A DNA stretch of 64,000 nt from Natronospira bacteriovora (GTDB taxonomy: Bacteria > Pseudomonadota > Gammaproteobacteria > Natronospirales > Natronospiraceae), in assembly GCF_030848495.1 (NCBI RefSeq), contig NZ_JAVDDT010000007.1, positions 124,001 through 188,000 of the forward strand. Reading direction: 5' to 3'. The stretch's first letter is position 1; every line of letters begins with the position of its first letter. The position numbers and the translations under genes are program-made. Under the pieces are notes generated by a model. It was not told the origin of the DNA, did no database searches, and saw only the letters and a list, made by a program, of their open reading frames with translations. Shown here one piece after another: positions 1 through 8,793 of this stretch.

Positions 1-640
1 ACAGGGCCACGGCGAACATCATCGCCTGCATCATGCCGAGGCCGGCCACGATCAGGCGGCGCATGGCGGATCGGCGTTCCTTCTGGGCCTGGGAGTCGGC
101 GGCTTCGGGCAGCACCGGCTGCGGCTGGTAGCCAAGGCGGCTCATGTGCCCCATGAGATGGCTCAGGCGGACGCGATCCGGCCGCCAGCGCAGCAGGGCA
201 CGCCCGGTGGCCGGATTGACCCGGATTTCCTCAACGCCCTCGGCATCGTCCAGGCTGCGCTCGATCAGCCAGCCACAGGCCGCACAATAGAGACCGTCCA
301 CCAGCAGGGCGGCCTCGCGGCTGCCGTCAGCATGCTGATGGGTGAAATCTTCCTGAATGCGTTCTTCATCGAATCGGCAAAAGGCCTGGCTGTCCAGCGG
401 CGTGTCTTCAGGCCGGCCGGTGGCTTCCGGGCGGTAGCGGTAAAAGGCATCCAGGCCGGAATCCAGGATCAGGCTGGCCACGGCCTGACAGCCGTGACAG
501 CAGACCGGCTGATCCTCCTCGTCAATCCGCACCCGCAGATCCAGCCCTTCCGGTACGGCTTCGCCGCAGTGAAAGCAGTCAATGGTGCTGTGGTGATCCG
601 CAGCCCCGGCGGTGCCCCGGCTGGACAAGGACACAGTCAC
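1..640 (-). CDS. ccoI: CcoI/FixI copper-transporting P-type ATPase, N-terminal part
   Basis: This gene is cut by the window edge, leaving the first 213 residues. It starts at a GTG at 640 (or 634, two codons later), five bases after the ccoH stop, so the two are translationally linked. Visible cysteine motifs are CxxC at 22-25, the CCHGC signature at 47-51 typical of CcoI, and CAAC at 119-122 in a heavy-metal-associated domain; a hydrophobic segment begins near 195. The family pumps copper out of the cytoplasm for assembly of the CuB site of cbb3 oxidase. Position at the end of ccoNOQPGH supports the call. The ATPase domain lies outside the window, so activity cannot be judged. Confidence 0.93.
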   Translation of the reverse strand, partial: MTVSLSSRGTAGAADHHSTIDCFHCGEAVPEGLDLRVRIDEEDQPVCCHGCQAVASLILDSGLDAFYRYRPEATGRPEDTPLDSQAFCRFDEERIQEDFTHQHADGSREAALLVDGLYCAACGWLIERSLDDAEGVEEIRVNPATGRALLRWRPDRVRLSHLMGHMSRLGYQPQPVLPEAADSQAQKERRSAMRRLIVAGLGMMQAMMFAVAL

Positions 641-642
641 CG

Positions 643-1236
643 TCAGATATCCTCAGGGTTCCAGCGCAGATCAGGGTGGCTTGGTGCGCGCCGATCTCCG
701 TTCTGGTCACGGGTCGGGTGAATCTCCAGATGATCCTCGTGCACATCCAGGGCCGAGGCCAGCCGCCAGTCGCCTTCCATCGGTTCCAGACGCACATAAT
801 GCCGACCGATGACCGGCTTGCCGATGTGACCGCGATACAGCCCCGTGCCATCGGCTTCCAATTCCAGCCTGCGGTCACGGCGTGCGTGGGTGGCATGGGA
901 GAGATAGAGTTTGAGACGCTCGGGGGTGTCGTCACCGCCCTGCAGATGAACCGTGATCTGGCCGTCGGCACGACCCACCACGAAACTGGCTTCCAGTCCC
1001 AGCTCACCGGCCCGCCGTTCCAGAGCGAAATCCTTGTGGATGGCGCGTCCGGCCTGATAATAGTTGTCCACCACCTTGTCGTCGCCCTGGGTGACCGCCG
1101 TGTACAAGAGGCTGAGGCCAACGACAATGGAGGCCATGGGGGGCGCAAGGACGAACCAGAACCAGAACTGGCGCCAGGCCGGTGCCGGCTTTGCGGAATC
1201 CCTGTTTGCGGCTTTCATTCGCTTCACCTCGTTCAA
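643..1236 (-). CDS. ccoH: CcoH/FixH cbb3 oxidase assembly protein
   Basis: A 197-residue protein with one membrane anchor at about residues 24-46 and a periplasmic domain, the normal build of FixH/CcoH. The family is needed for stability and assembly of the cbb3 cytochrome oxidase. The start ATG overlaps the ccoG stop by four bases (ATGA), so translation is coupled. No catalytic motif is expected. Identification rests on size, topology and its place between ccoG and ccoI, because FixH sequences are weakly conserved. Confidence 0.88.
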   Translation of the reverse strand: MNEVKRMKAANRDSAKPAPAWRQFWFWFVLAPPMASIVVGLSLLYTAVTQGDDKVVDNYYQAGRAIHKDFALERRAGELGLEASFVVGRADGQITVHLQGGDDTPERLKLYLSHATHARRDRRLELEADGTGLYRGHIGKPVIGRHYVRLEPMEGDWRLASALDVHEDHLEIHPTRDQNGDRRAPSHPDLRWNPEDI

Positions 1237-2615
1237 TCGGGCATCGGGCCGTGGAATCGGGCTCGACTGCGGCTGAAGACCGAGGGATCGTCCTCGGCCA
1301 CCAGTCTGAATTCAATGGGATTGCCCGGTCCGGAGACGGCATCACGCGCTACGCGCACGCGAGCAGTGACATTGTCCGTGCCACCGGGGCCAAGGCGGAT
1401 GGTTTCCGGTCGGGTGATGACTTCCATTCCATCCAGACCACTCACTTCCAGCCGGAAGTGGCGTTCCTCCATGCGCTTGTTGAGAATCCGCAGGCTGTAG
1501 ACATTTTCCAGCGTCTGGAAATCCACTTCCCGGTACATCACATTGCGGTCCGCCAACACTTCCATGTTGACCTCGCTACGCAGTGTGATGCCGGTGACGG
1601 CGCCGGCCATCAACAGCAGCAGCAGGGTGCCGTAGATGAAAACTCGTGGTCGCAGGATGCGGGATGGTTTCCCTTCCAGCGCGTTTTCCGTGGTATAGCG
1701 GATCAGGCCGCGGGGATAGTCCATCTTGTCCATCACCTGATCACAGGCATCGATACAGGCCGCGCAGGCAATGCATTCGTATTGGAGTCCCTTGCGGATG
1801 TCGATGCCGGTGGGGCAGGCCTGAACGCAGAGGTTGCAGTCGATGCAGTCGCCCAGGCCTTTCTCCTGCGGGTTCACACCACGGGAGCGCCCGCCGCGTG
1901 GCTCTCCGCGCTGTTCATCGTAGGAAATGATCAGGGTATTGCGGTCAAACATCGCGCTCTGGAAGCGCGCATAGGGACACATGTAAATGCACACCTGCTC
2001 GCGCAGGAACCCCGCATTGCCCCAGGTGGCAAAACCGTAGAAGAGTGACCAGAAGGTTTCCCAGGGGCCCAGGCTGAAGGTGGTGGCGCGGGCCATCAGT
2101 TCAGTGATCGGGGTGAAATAGCCGACAAAGGTCAGGCCCGTCCACAGGCCCAGCAGCACCCAAAGCACATGCTTGCTACCGCGACGGACGAGTTTGTCCC
2201 GGTTCCAGGGCGAGCGATCCAGCTTGATGCGTTTCTGGCGCGGTCCTTCGGTCCAGCGCTCGATCCACATGAAGAGTTCAGTCCAGACCGTCTGCGGGCA
2301 GGCGTAACCACACCAGAGTCGTCCGGCCAGGGCCGTGAAGAAGAACAGACTCAACGCGGCAATGATCAGTAGCAGGGCGAGAAAGACGAAATCCTGTGGC
2401 CAGAAGGTCAAAGCGAAGAGATGAAATTGACGAGCCGGCAGGTCGAACAGCACGGCCTGACGCTCGCCCCATTGCAGCCAGGGCAGGCCGTAATAGATAC
2501 CCAGCAATACGATGACGCTGAGTACGCGCAGATTCTGGAAGACGCCCTTGACCTCACGGGGATGGATCTTCTCCCGTGCAGCATACATCTCACCGCTGTT
2601 GTCCGGCATGCTCAC
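1233..2615 (-). CDS. ccoG: CcoG/FixG ferredoxin-like cbb3 assembly protein
   Basis: A 460-residue membrane protein with several membrane segments. The WCGYACPQT stretch at 101-109 and QVCIYMCPYARFQ near 207-219 are CcoG hallmarks. Two [4Fe-4S] ferredoxin clusters are marked by Cys 257/260/263/267 and Cys 281/284/287/291. The C-terminal third is a periplasmic immunoglobulin-like domain. The family acts as a cupric reductase during copper delivery to the cbb3 oxidase. It lies between ccoNOQP and ccoHI, all read leftward. Confidence 0.96.
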   Translation of the reverse strand: MSMPDNSGEMYAAREKIHPREVKGVFQNLRVLSVIVLLGIYYGLPWLQWGERQAVLFDLPARQFHLFALTFWPQDFVFLALLLIIAALSLFFFTALAGRLWCGYACPQTVWTELFMWIERWTEGPRQKRIKLDRSPWNRDKLVRRGSKHVLWVLLGLWTGLTFVGYFTPITELMARATTFSLGPWETFWSLFYGFATWGNAGFLREQVCIYMCPYARFQSAMFDRNTLIISYDEQRGEPRGGRSRGVNPQEKGLGDCIDCNLCVQACPTGIDIRKGLQYECIACAACIDACDQVMDKMDYPRGLIRYTTENALEGKPSRILRPRVFIYGTLLLLLMAGAVTGITLRSEVNMEVLADRNVMYREVDFQTLENVYSLRILNKRMEERHFRLEVSGLDGMEVITRPETIRLGPGGTDNVTARVRVARDAVSGPGNPIEFRLVAEDDPSVFSRSRARFHGPMPD

Positions 2616-2636
2616 GTTCCTGACCTCATCTTGTCG

Positions 2637-2900
2637 TCATTGCCGGCGGCTGGAGGGCTCGCCCGGGCCCAGAAGCAGAATGGTCAGCAGGCTGGAAGCG
2701 AGCCCCACCATCCAGAACATGAAGAAACCGATGGTGTAGCCGGCCATGCGGCTCAGCTCCAGGCCGGGCACGGTTTCAAGACGCAGCATCTCGGGGTCAA
2801 TACTGGCGAAGAAGATGCCGCTGGCCCCTCCGGCCACCAGAAACGATGGCCAGAGGGTGCTGCCGAGCAGCCGCAGGCGCCCTGCCTTATTACTCTGCAT
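2637..2900 (-). CDS. small membrane protein of the cco operon
   Basis: An 87-residue protein with two predicted membrane segments (about 18-34 and 55-78). The ATG at 2900 lies 11 bases inside the 3' end of ccoP, which implies coupled translation, and its stop is 21 bases before ccoG. It resembles no assembly factor I can name: it lacks the features of CcoS and is too short for CcoH. Its position between ccoP and ccoG suggests a role in oxidase assembly or stability, but this is inference. A longer upstream reading in the same frame only runs antiparallel within ccoP codons and was not used. Confidence 0.72.
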   Translation of the reverse strand: MQSNKAGRLRLLGSTLWPSFLVAGGASGIFFASIDPEMLRLETVPGLELSRMAGYTIGFFMFWMVGLASSLLTILLLGPGEPSSRRQ

Positions 2901-3813
2901 GATCACTCTCGCTGCCATTGGGGCGTTGATCCATGGACAGACTGAGCACATAGGCCGCCAGCAGGTAGGCCCGATGCTCACCGAGAATGTCCTTCTGGGC
3001 GGGCATTTCCGCGGCCCGGCCTTCACGGATGGAGCGCTCGATGGCCTCACGGGTGCCGCCATAGACCCAGATATCATTGCTCAGGTCGGGCGCGCCCAGT
3101 GCCTGATTGCCCTTGGCGTCCTGGCCGTGGCAGGCCGCGCACTGCTGGGAGAACAGGCCCCGCCCGCGTTCCACCAGTTCCTCGGGCGCATCCCGGTCGT
3201 TGAGATGGAAGACATAGGCCGTGACGGCTTCCACGCCCTCCTCACCCAGTGCCGCACCGAGAGCCGGCATGATGCCCTGACGGCCATCCATGATGCTGCT
3301 CAGTACCTGTTCCGGTTCGCCGCCCCATTTCCAGTCGTCATCGCTGAGGCTTGGAAACCCCGGGCGGCCACCGGCGTCGGTGCCGTGACAGACCGCGCAG
3401 TTATTGGCAAACAAGCGGCGTCCGGTCTGCATGGCCTCATCATGGCGCGCCAGCACCAGCAGATCCTTTTCCGCGTAGCCGGCAAACAGGGGGGCGACCT
3501 CTTCCTCGACTCGCTGCACTTCTTCCTCATACTGGCTGTACTGGGACCAGCCCAGCATTCCCGGGTAGGCGCCCAGTCCGGGGTAGAGGGCGAGATAGAT
3601 CAACCCCCAGACAATGGTCGCGTAGAACAGCCACAGCCACCAGCGCGGCATGGGCTGATTGAGCTCCGTGAGCCCGTCCCAGGAATGGCCGGTGGTCTCG
3701 TGAGCCGCCCCTTCACCGGGGCGCTTCTTGTTGGTCCAGCGAATCAACCAGACACAGGCCAGGATGTTGGCCACCACGATAATGCTGATATACCAGCTCC
3801 AGGCGCTACTCAT
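2890..3813 (-). CDS. ccoP: cbb3 oxidase dihaem cytochrome c subunit CcoP
   Basis: A 307-residue subunit with two N-terminal membrane helices (about 4-25 and 58-78) and a periplasmic part with two c-type haem sites: CAVCH at 139-143 and CAACH at 225-229. Methionine ligands are expected in the following MPALG and MPAQK segments. It passes electrons from cytochrome c to CcoO and CcoN. The start overlaps the 3' end of ccoQ by eight bases. Length and haem number match the family. Confidence 0.97.
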   Translation of the reverse strand: MSSAWSWYISIIVVANILACVWLIRWTNKKRPGEGAAHETTGHSWDGLTELNQPMPRWWLWLFYATIVWGLIYLALYPGLGAYPGMLGWSQYSQYEEEVQRVEEEVAPLFAGYAEKDLLVLARHDEAMQTGRRLFANNCAVCHGTDAGGRPGFPSLSDDDWKWGGEPEQVLSSIMDGRQGIMPALGAALGEEGVEAVTAYVFHLNDRDAPEELVERGRGLFSQQCAACHGQDAKGNQALGAPDLSNDIWVYGGTREAIERSIREGRAAEMPAQKDILGEHRAYLLAAYVLSLSMDQRPNGSESDHAE

Positions 3814-3985
3814 GATCCCTGTCTCCTCCCATGCGGCGTTCCGCCGGCTTGTCGTCTTCCAGGGGCAGATTGGCTGCTTCCTCGAAATCCTGCTTTCGGC
3901 GCTTGCTGTAGGCCCATGCCACGATGCCGATGAAGATCAGCAGCAGTAGCAGGGTCAGCAGGCTGAAGAAGGTCTCCATGGTCAT
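3806..3985 (-). CDS. ccoQ: cbb3 oxidase small subunit CcoQ
   Basis: A 59-residue protein: one membrane helix (about residues 7-27), then the basic SKRRKQ stretch and an acidic tail, as in CcoQ. It stabilises the cbb3 complex. The chosen ATG at 3985 overlaps the ccoO stop by one base (TGATG). A second ATG two codons later is also possible. The same frame stays open for another 43 codons upstream but there it lies inside ccoO and was discarded. Confidence 0.9.
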   Translation of the reverse strand: MTMETFFSLLTLLLLLIFIGIVAWAYSKRRKQDFEEAANLPLEDDKPAERRMGGDRDHE

Positions 3986-4596
3986 CAGCGATTCCTCTCG
4001 AAGTTCGTGCCGAGACTCTGGAGATAGGCAATCAGCGCCTCCATTTCGGTCTTGCCTTCCAGTTCTTCGGTCTCGCGTTCGATCTGCAGATAGGTGTAGG
4101 GCACGTTCAGCCACTGCATCTGGGCTACCATGCGCTTGGCGACGGCATTGGGGTTGAGCTCGCGCTCGGCCAGCCAGGGATAGGACGGCATGTTGGATTC
4201 CGGCACCACATCACGCGGATTCATCAGGTGCACGTAATGCCAGTAATCCGAATACAGGCCGCCCACGCGGGCCAGGTCCGGCCCGGTGCGCTTGGAACCC
4301 CAGAGGAAGGGCCGCTCATAGACGAACTCGCCGGCTACCGAGTAATGGCCATAGCGCTCCGTCTCGGCCCGGAATGGGCGGATCATCTGGGAATGGCAGA
4401 CGTGGCAGCCTTCCCGGATGTAGATGTCCCGGCCGGCAAACTCCAGCGCCGGGAGCGGCTCGATGCCCTCGGCCGGTTGCGTAGTCTCGGTAATGAAGAA
4501 CAGTGGAACGATCTGGACCAGGCCGGCCACACTGATCACCGCGGCAATCAGTACGGCCATCAGCGTCACATTCTTTTCAACGACGGCGTGACTCAT
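3985..4596 (-). CDS. ccoO: cbb3 oxidase monohaem cytochrome c subunit CcoO
   Basis: A 203-residue subunit with an N-terminal membrane anchor (about 10-35) and one haem c site CHVCH at 64-68, followed by the conserved SQMIRPF segment. It relays electrons from CcoP to the catalytic subunit. It starts four bases after ccoN and overlaps ccoQ, so the four structural genes are tightly packed. Size is normal for the family. Confidence 0.97.
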   Translation of the reverse strand: MSHAVVEKNVTLMAVLIAAVISVAGLVQIVPLFFITETTQPAEGIEPLPALEFAGRDIYIREGCHVCHSQMIRPFRAETERYGHYSVAGEFVYERPFLWGSKRTGPDLARVGGLYSDYWHYVHLMNPRDVVPESNMPSYPWLAERELNPNAVAKRMVAQMQWLNVPYTYLQIERETEELEGKTEMEALIAYLQSLGTNFERNR

Positions 4597-4600
4597 TGGT

Positions 4601-6025
4601 TCAGGCCTCCTGGCTGGAAAGGGACGGAGCGGTGCTTGATGATTTCTCCGGGCGTGTGGTCATCCACACGTTCCAGGCCATCAGCAGCATGCCGATGAAG
4701 AAGATCAGGCCACCCAGCAGACGCACCATGTAATAGGGGTAAGTGGCCACCAGGGACTCCATGAATGTGTAGGTGAGCGTGCCGTCATCGTTCACGGCCC
4801 GCCACATCAGCCCCTGCATCACGCCGGCAATCCACATGGAGGCGATGTAGAGCACCACGCCGATGGTGGAAATCCAGAAGTGCCATTCAATGGCCTTGAC
4901 GCTGTACATCTTCTCCTTGCCGAACAGGCGGGGAATGAGGAAGTAGATGGCGCCATAGGTGATGAACGCCACCCAGCCCAGGGCACCCGCGTGCACATGG
5001 CCGATGGTCCAGTCGGTGTAATGGGACAGGGCATTGACCGTCTTGATGGACATCATCGGCCCTTCGAAAGTGGCCATGCCGTAGAAGGACAGGGACACGA
5101 TCAGGAATTTCAGGATCGGATCCGTGCGCAGCTTATGCCAGGCGCCGGACAGGGTCATGATGCCGTTGATCATGCCGCCCCAGCTCGGGGCCAGCAGGAT
5201 GATGGAAAAGACCATGCCCAGAGACTGGCCCCACTCCGGCAGGGCGGTGTAGTGCAGATGATGGGGGCCGGCCCACATGTAGATGGAAATCAGGGCCCAG
5301 AAATGCACGATGGACAGGCGGTAGGAGTAGATCGGCCGGTTGGCCTGCTTGGGCACGAAGTAGTACATCATCCCGAGGAAGCCCGCCGTCAGGAAGAAGC
5401 CCACGGCATTATGGCCATACCACCACTGCACCATGGCATCCACGGCGCCGGCATAGACGGGATAGGACTTGGTCAAGCCGACCGGGATCACCAGGTTGTT
5501 GACGATATGCAGCACGGCCACGGCGATGATGAAGGCGCCATAGAACCAGTTCGCCACATAAATATGTTTCACCTTTCGGATGAAGATGGTGCCGAAGAAG
5601 ACGAAGGCGTAGGCGATCCAGACCGCCGCGATCAGCAGGGCAATGGGCCACTCCAGTTCGGCGTACTCCTTGGCCTGGGTGATCCCCAGGGGCAGAGTGA
5701 TGGCCGCCGCCACGATCACCGCCTGCCAGCCCCAGAAGGTGAAGGCCGCCAGCTTGTCGGAGATCAGGCGCACGCCGCAGGTCCGCTGGACCACCCAGTA
5801 GGAGGTGGCGAACAGGGCCGAGCCGCCGAAGGCGAAGATCACCGCATTGGTGTGCAGCGGCCGCAGGCGCCCGTAGCTCAGCCAGGCCGTGTCGAAGTTG
5901 AGGGCGGGCCAGATCAGCTGAGCGGCGATCCAGACGCCGACCAGCATGCCCACCACGCCCCAGACGACCGTCGCGACGGCGAATTGCCGGACGACCTTTT
6001 CGTTGTAATTGGGTGTGGCTTCCAT
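4601..6025 (-). CDS. ccoN: cbb3 oxidase catalytic subunit CcoN
   Basis: A 474-residue haem-copper oxidase subunit I with about 12 membrane helices and the conserved histidines for the haems and CuB (for example the PHHLHY and HIVNN segments). It reduces O2 to water with high oxygen affinity. I chose the ATG at 6025, giving the short N-terminus seen in relatives and a GGGA about nine bases upstream; the in-frame ATG at 6040 has no clear ribosome site. It is the first gene of the operon behind the FNR-type promoter. Confidence 0.97.
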   Translation of the reverse strand: MEATPNYNEKVVRQFAVATVVWGVVGMLVGVWIAAQLIWPALNFDTAWLSYGRLRPLHTNAVIFAFGGSALFATSYWVVQRTCGVRLISDKLAAFTFWGWQAVIVAAAITLPLGITQAKEYAELEWPIALLIAAVWIAYAFVFFGTIFIRKVKHIYVANWFYGAFIIAVAVLHIVNNLVIPVGLTKSYPVYAGAVDAMVQWWYGHNAVGFFLTAGFLGMMYYFVPKQANRPIYSYRLSIVHFWALISIYMWAGPHHLHYTALPEWGQSLGMVFSIILLAPSWGGMINGIMTLSGAWHKLRTDPILKFLIVSLSFYGMATFEGPMMSIKTVNALSHYTDWTIGHVHAGALGWVAFITYGAIYFLIPRLFGKEKMYSVKAIEWHFWISTIGVVLYIASMWIAGVMQGLMWRAVNDDGTLTYTFMESLVATYPYYMVRLLGGLIFFIGMLLMAWNVWMTTRPEKSSSTAPSLSSQEA

Positions 6026-6090
6026 CGTGTGAGGTCCCATGTTTTCGGGTGAGAGGGTGAAAAACCTCGGCGTTGCCGAGTCTCGCCGGG

Positions 6091-6132
6091 ATTATCGGCC
6101 ACCGGTCGGGACGTAAACTTGACGTGGATCAA
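6091..6132 (-). promoter_or_regulatory. FNR/Anr-dependent promoter of the cco operon
   Basis: The box at 6119-6132 reads TTGATCCACGTCAA on the minus strand, one mismatch from TTGAT-N4-ATCAA. A -10 element GATAAT lies at 6096-6091, exactly 22 bases downstream, which places the box centre at -41.5, the class II FNR geometry. This fits low-oxygen induction of a cbb3 oxidase. Confidence 0.88.
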
Positions 6133-6201
6133 GTTCGGGGCAGGGCGAAGCGGTGTGAGCCCCGTGCGCCCTCGTGAGCGTGTGCGCTGGCAATCACGGA
6201 T

Positions 6202-6324
6202 CCATTGCCTCGCTGTAGGCGCGGATTTATCCGCGCATTCCCGCGCTCAGCTGGCAATCAGCCTGCTCAGGGGCAAATCAACCGCCATTGCGCGGATAAA
6301 TCCGCGCCTACAGCGAGGCAATGG
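6202..6324. repeat. REP-like inverted pair (36 bp perfect arms)
   Basis: Arms 6202-6237 and 6289-6324 are exact reverse complements. Each arm contains its own small palindrome, GCGCGGATTTATCCGCGC. Related pairs occur at 25481, 37232 and, with other stem sequences, at 6855, 21585 and 31320. It lies in the untranslated stretch between the cco promoter and the parvulin gene; no gene is seen from 6133 to 6398. Confidence 0.85.
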
Positions 6325-6398
6325 AGGTCATGGGGTCGTTTGAGGCGGCGGCAGGGGTGTCGATCACACAGGCGAATGGCCGGAACGGATCAGGTGCC

Positions 6399-6433
6399 AA
6401 AAAAAAACGGCGCCGGCTGAAGCCGGCGCCGTT
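6399..6433 (-). terminator. intrinsic terminator of ppiC
   Basis: A 13-bp perfect stem (6406-6418 with 6421-6433), followed on the minus strand by nine T residues. It lies 22 bases past the parvulin stop. Confidence 0.93.
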
Positions 6434-6455
6434 GGGAGTAAACCGTTGTCCCGGC

Positions 6456-6737
6456 TCAGTCTTCCCGGCTGGTCACTTCCAGCAGGTGAAAGCCAAACTG
6501 GGTCTTGACCGGGCCCTGGACGGTGTTGACCGGGGCGCTGAAGACCACTTCGTCGAATTCCTTCACCATCATGCCCGGGCCGAATTCGCCCAGGTCGCCA
6601 CCGCGGCCACCCGAGGGGCAGTTGGAGTGCTTCTGGGCCAGATCACCGAAATCGGCGCCAGACTCGATTTCCTGCTTGAGACGTTCACATTCTTCCTGGC
6701 TGTCCACGAGAATGTGTCTTGCGGTTGCCTTCGCCAT
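6456..6737 (-). CDS. ppiC: parvulin-type peptidyl-prolyl isomerase
   Basis: A 93-residue single-domain rotamase of the PpiC/parvulin family, cytoplasmic because no signal peptide is present. The ARHILV start, the GGDLGEFGPGMM core and the VKTQFGFHLLEV end are family hallmarks, and the length equals that of E. coli PpiC. The ATG at 6737 is preceded by GGAG eleven bases upstream. The upstream in-frame extension runs into repeat DNA and is rejected. It is monocistronic, with its own terminator. Confidence 0.95.
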   Translation of the reverse strand: MAKATARHILVDSQEECERLKQEIESGADFGDLAQKHSNCPSGGRGGDLGEFGPGMMVKEFDEVVFSAPVNTVQGPVKTQFGFHLLEVTSRED

Positions 6738-6810
6738 ATCAGCTTTCTCTCCAGATCGAATAAGGGGCAGGGGAAACAATAGCACAGCCCCCGCGCCGGG
6801 CGGCTTGGAA

Positions 6811-6976
6811 GGAGCAAGGAGCAAGGAGCAAGAAAAACCGGCTCGGGGGTTTTTGCTGTGGGAGAGGCTTTAGCCTCGATTGTGGCCAACAGAAGGCACT
6901 TTTCTAGGCTAAAGCCTCTCCCACAGCAGCCCGCAACTGTTTCGCCGTTTGCTCCTTGCTCCTCGCCCCTTGCTCC
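6811..6976. repeat. inverted element with GGAGCAA heptad arms enclosing a REP pair
   Basis: The left arm at 6811-6831 holds three GGAGCAA heptads. The right arm at 6949-6976 holds four in reverse orientation, one altered to GGGGCGA. Between them sits a REP-like pair at 6855-6927 whose two copies carry the stem GAGGC-TTTA-GCCTC. This nested plan recurs in the 9-bp-unit elements at 21499, 31249 and 37193. It fills the space between ppiC and the PilS-like gene. Confidence 0.82.
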
Positions 6977-6994
6977 TGCCGGCAAAGCCGGCCA

Positions 6995-8629
6995 TCAAGT
7001 CAGCCAGCGCTCCGGGTCGGCGAAGACGATGCGGAAAACGGTGTCGTTGCCCTGGCGTCGGTATTCCAGTCTTGCCCGGTTGCAGTCGCACAGTTCGCGG
7101 GCCACGAACAGGCCAAGGCCGGTACCTCGGGGGCTGGCGGTGTAGAAAGGCTCGAAGATGTGCTCGGCTTCATCCGGCGGGATGCCGGGGCCGTGATCCA
7201 CCACTTCCAGCAGAGGACGATTGCGGGAGGGCAGGTAGGTGATTCGCAGGTGTACGCGTTCACCGGGGCCGTCTTCGCCGTGGAGCAGGGCGTTGTCCAC
7301 CAGGTTCTGAACCACCTGATAGAGATGATCCGGATCCATATGCACCCAGATGTCCTCTTCCGGTACCGTAAGTCCGATGCGGGATTCCGGCAGTTTCCCG
7401 GTTTCTGTCATTTCCCGGCGGAAATCCCTGGCCCACTCACTCAGGTTCATGCGTCGGGGGTCGGTCTGCTCCCGCCGGGACAGCTTCAGCACCGTCTCAA
7501 TGATGCGGTTGACCCGCTCCGTGTGGCGCTCGATGATCCCGTTGAGCTTGCGTTCTTCTTCTTGCAGGCGGGGCGATTCGGCCAGTAGCTGATTGGCGTG
7601 ACGAATGGCGCTCAGAGGGTTGCGCAGTTCATGCGCGATGCTGGCGGTGAACCGTCCCAGCGCCGCCAGTTTCATCTCCTGGGCTCGCTGGCTCTGCAGG
7701 CTCCCGTCTTCGAGGAAGATGAGCGTGCCGGGGTTGTCCGGGTCGCCCAGTTCCGTGAAGCGGGGAACCACCAGCGTTTCGCCGTCAGCGGCGGTGAACG
7801 ACGGTGGACGATCGTAGGGCTTGCGGCGCCGTGCCTCGACCAACTGGGTCAGCTGTCGCGACAGGTTTCGCACCGGCACGTTGCGGTAATGATCCGTGAT
7901 GCCAAGGAATTGTGCGGCACTGCCATTGATCAGTTGCAGCCGATCCTGATGATCCACCACCACGATACCGGTGCGCAGCTGCTGGATGATGTAGTCGTTG
8001 AGCTCGGCCAGGTTGCGCAGGTCAAGACCGCGCTTGAGCGCCAGTGCCTCGCTTTCCCGCAGGCGCCGGGACAGGTGGGCGCCGACCACGGACATGATCA
8101 TGAACAGCGCACCGAGGATGCCGGCGTGTGTGAAGCGCGGTTCGACCGTGTCCGGTGACCACGTCAGAAGAATCTCCTGAAACAGCATGACAAGGGTAAT
8201 CAGGGCCGCCAGCGTGATAGACAGCCGGCTGCCCAGTATCAGGCTGGCGCCCGCCACGGGAATGAAAAGCAGGTTACCTAGCCCGGTCTCCAGGCCACCG
8301 CTGGCCCACAAAATCATGAAGTACAGGGCGCAATCGATGGATAGTTGACCAATGGCTTGAATTCGCACATTCGGCCATTGGCGGCGGAGGGTTACCGCGG
8401 TGACAATCGCCAGCAGCCCCAGCCCGAGGGTGGCAAACAGAAAAACGCCCTCCTGGCTGGCTCCCAACATGCCGCCGGCAGGCTGCAGATAGAATCCCAT
8501 CAGGAACGACAGTGCCAGGCCAGCTCGGAACAGATTCAGCAGGCGCAGCGAACGCCAGCGCAGATTGAGATCGGCGCGGGGTGGGGTGTCTCGCCCCCCG
8601 ACCTGTTCATCCTTAGCCCTTTCCGTCAC
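6995..8629 (-). CDS. pilS: PilS-like sensor histidine kinase
   Basis: A 544-residue kinase with about six membrane helices (30-185), a PAS-like region near 205-310, the phosphoacceptor His333 in SIAHELRNPLS, an N box (QNLVDNALL, about 435) and G boxes (DHGPGIP, then GTGLGL). The domain order matches PilS, which with PilR controls pilin transcription through sigma-54. Unusually, no pilR follows: downstream are a repeat and ppiC. It could therefore be an orphan PilS or pair with a regulator elsewhere. It is divergent from sucC. Confidence 0.82.
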   Translation of the reverse strand: MTERAKDEQVGGRDTPPRADLNLRWRSLRLLNLFRAGLALSFLMGFYLQPAGGMLGASQEGVFLFATLGLGLLAIVTAVTLRRQWPNVRIQAIGQLSIDCALYFMILWASGGLETGLGNLLFIPVAGASLILGSRLSITLAALITLVMLFQEILLTWSPDTVEPRFTHAGILGALFMIMSVVGAHLSRRLRESEALALKRGLDLRNLAELNDYIIQQLRTGIVVVDHQDRLQLINGSAAQFLGITDHYRNVPVRNLSRQLTQLVEARRRKPYDRPPSFTAADGETLVVPRFTELGDPDNPGTLIFLEDGSLQSQRAQEMKLAALGRFTASIAHELRNPLSAIRHANQLLAESPRLQEEERKLNGIIERHTERVNRIIETVLKLSRREQTDPRRMNLSEWARDFRREMTETGKLPESRIGLTVPEEDIWVHMDPDHLYQVVQNLVDNALLHGEDGPGERVHLRITYLPSRNRPLLEVVDHGPGIPPDEAEHIFEPFYTASPRGTGLGLFVARELCDCNRARLEYRRQGNDTVFRIVFADPERWLT

Positions 8630-8793
8630 CGGTCATCCCCGTTTTTTTGCGAATTTCTCCGATTTCCGCCAGAATACGCGTCTTTATCGCGGGCCGCAGC
8701 GGTTCGGGACGGTAGCAGGCCATCGGGCCGGTGACGCCATTCCCGGCGGTGCGGTTTTCCGTATCACCCATCCCCCAAGCCCGAGCTTACACG

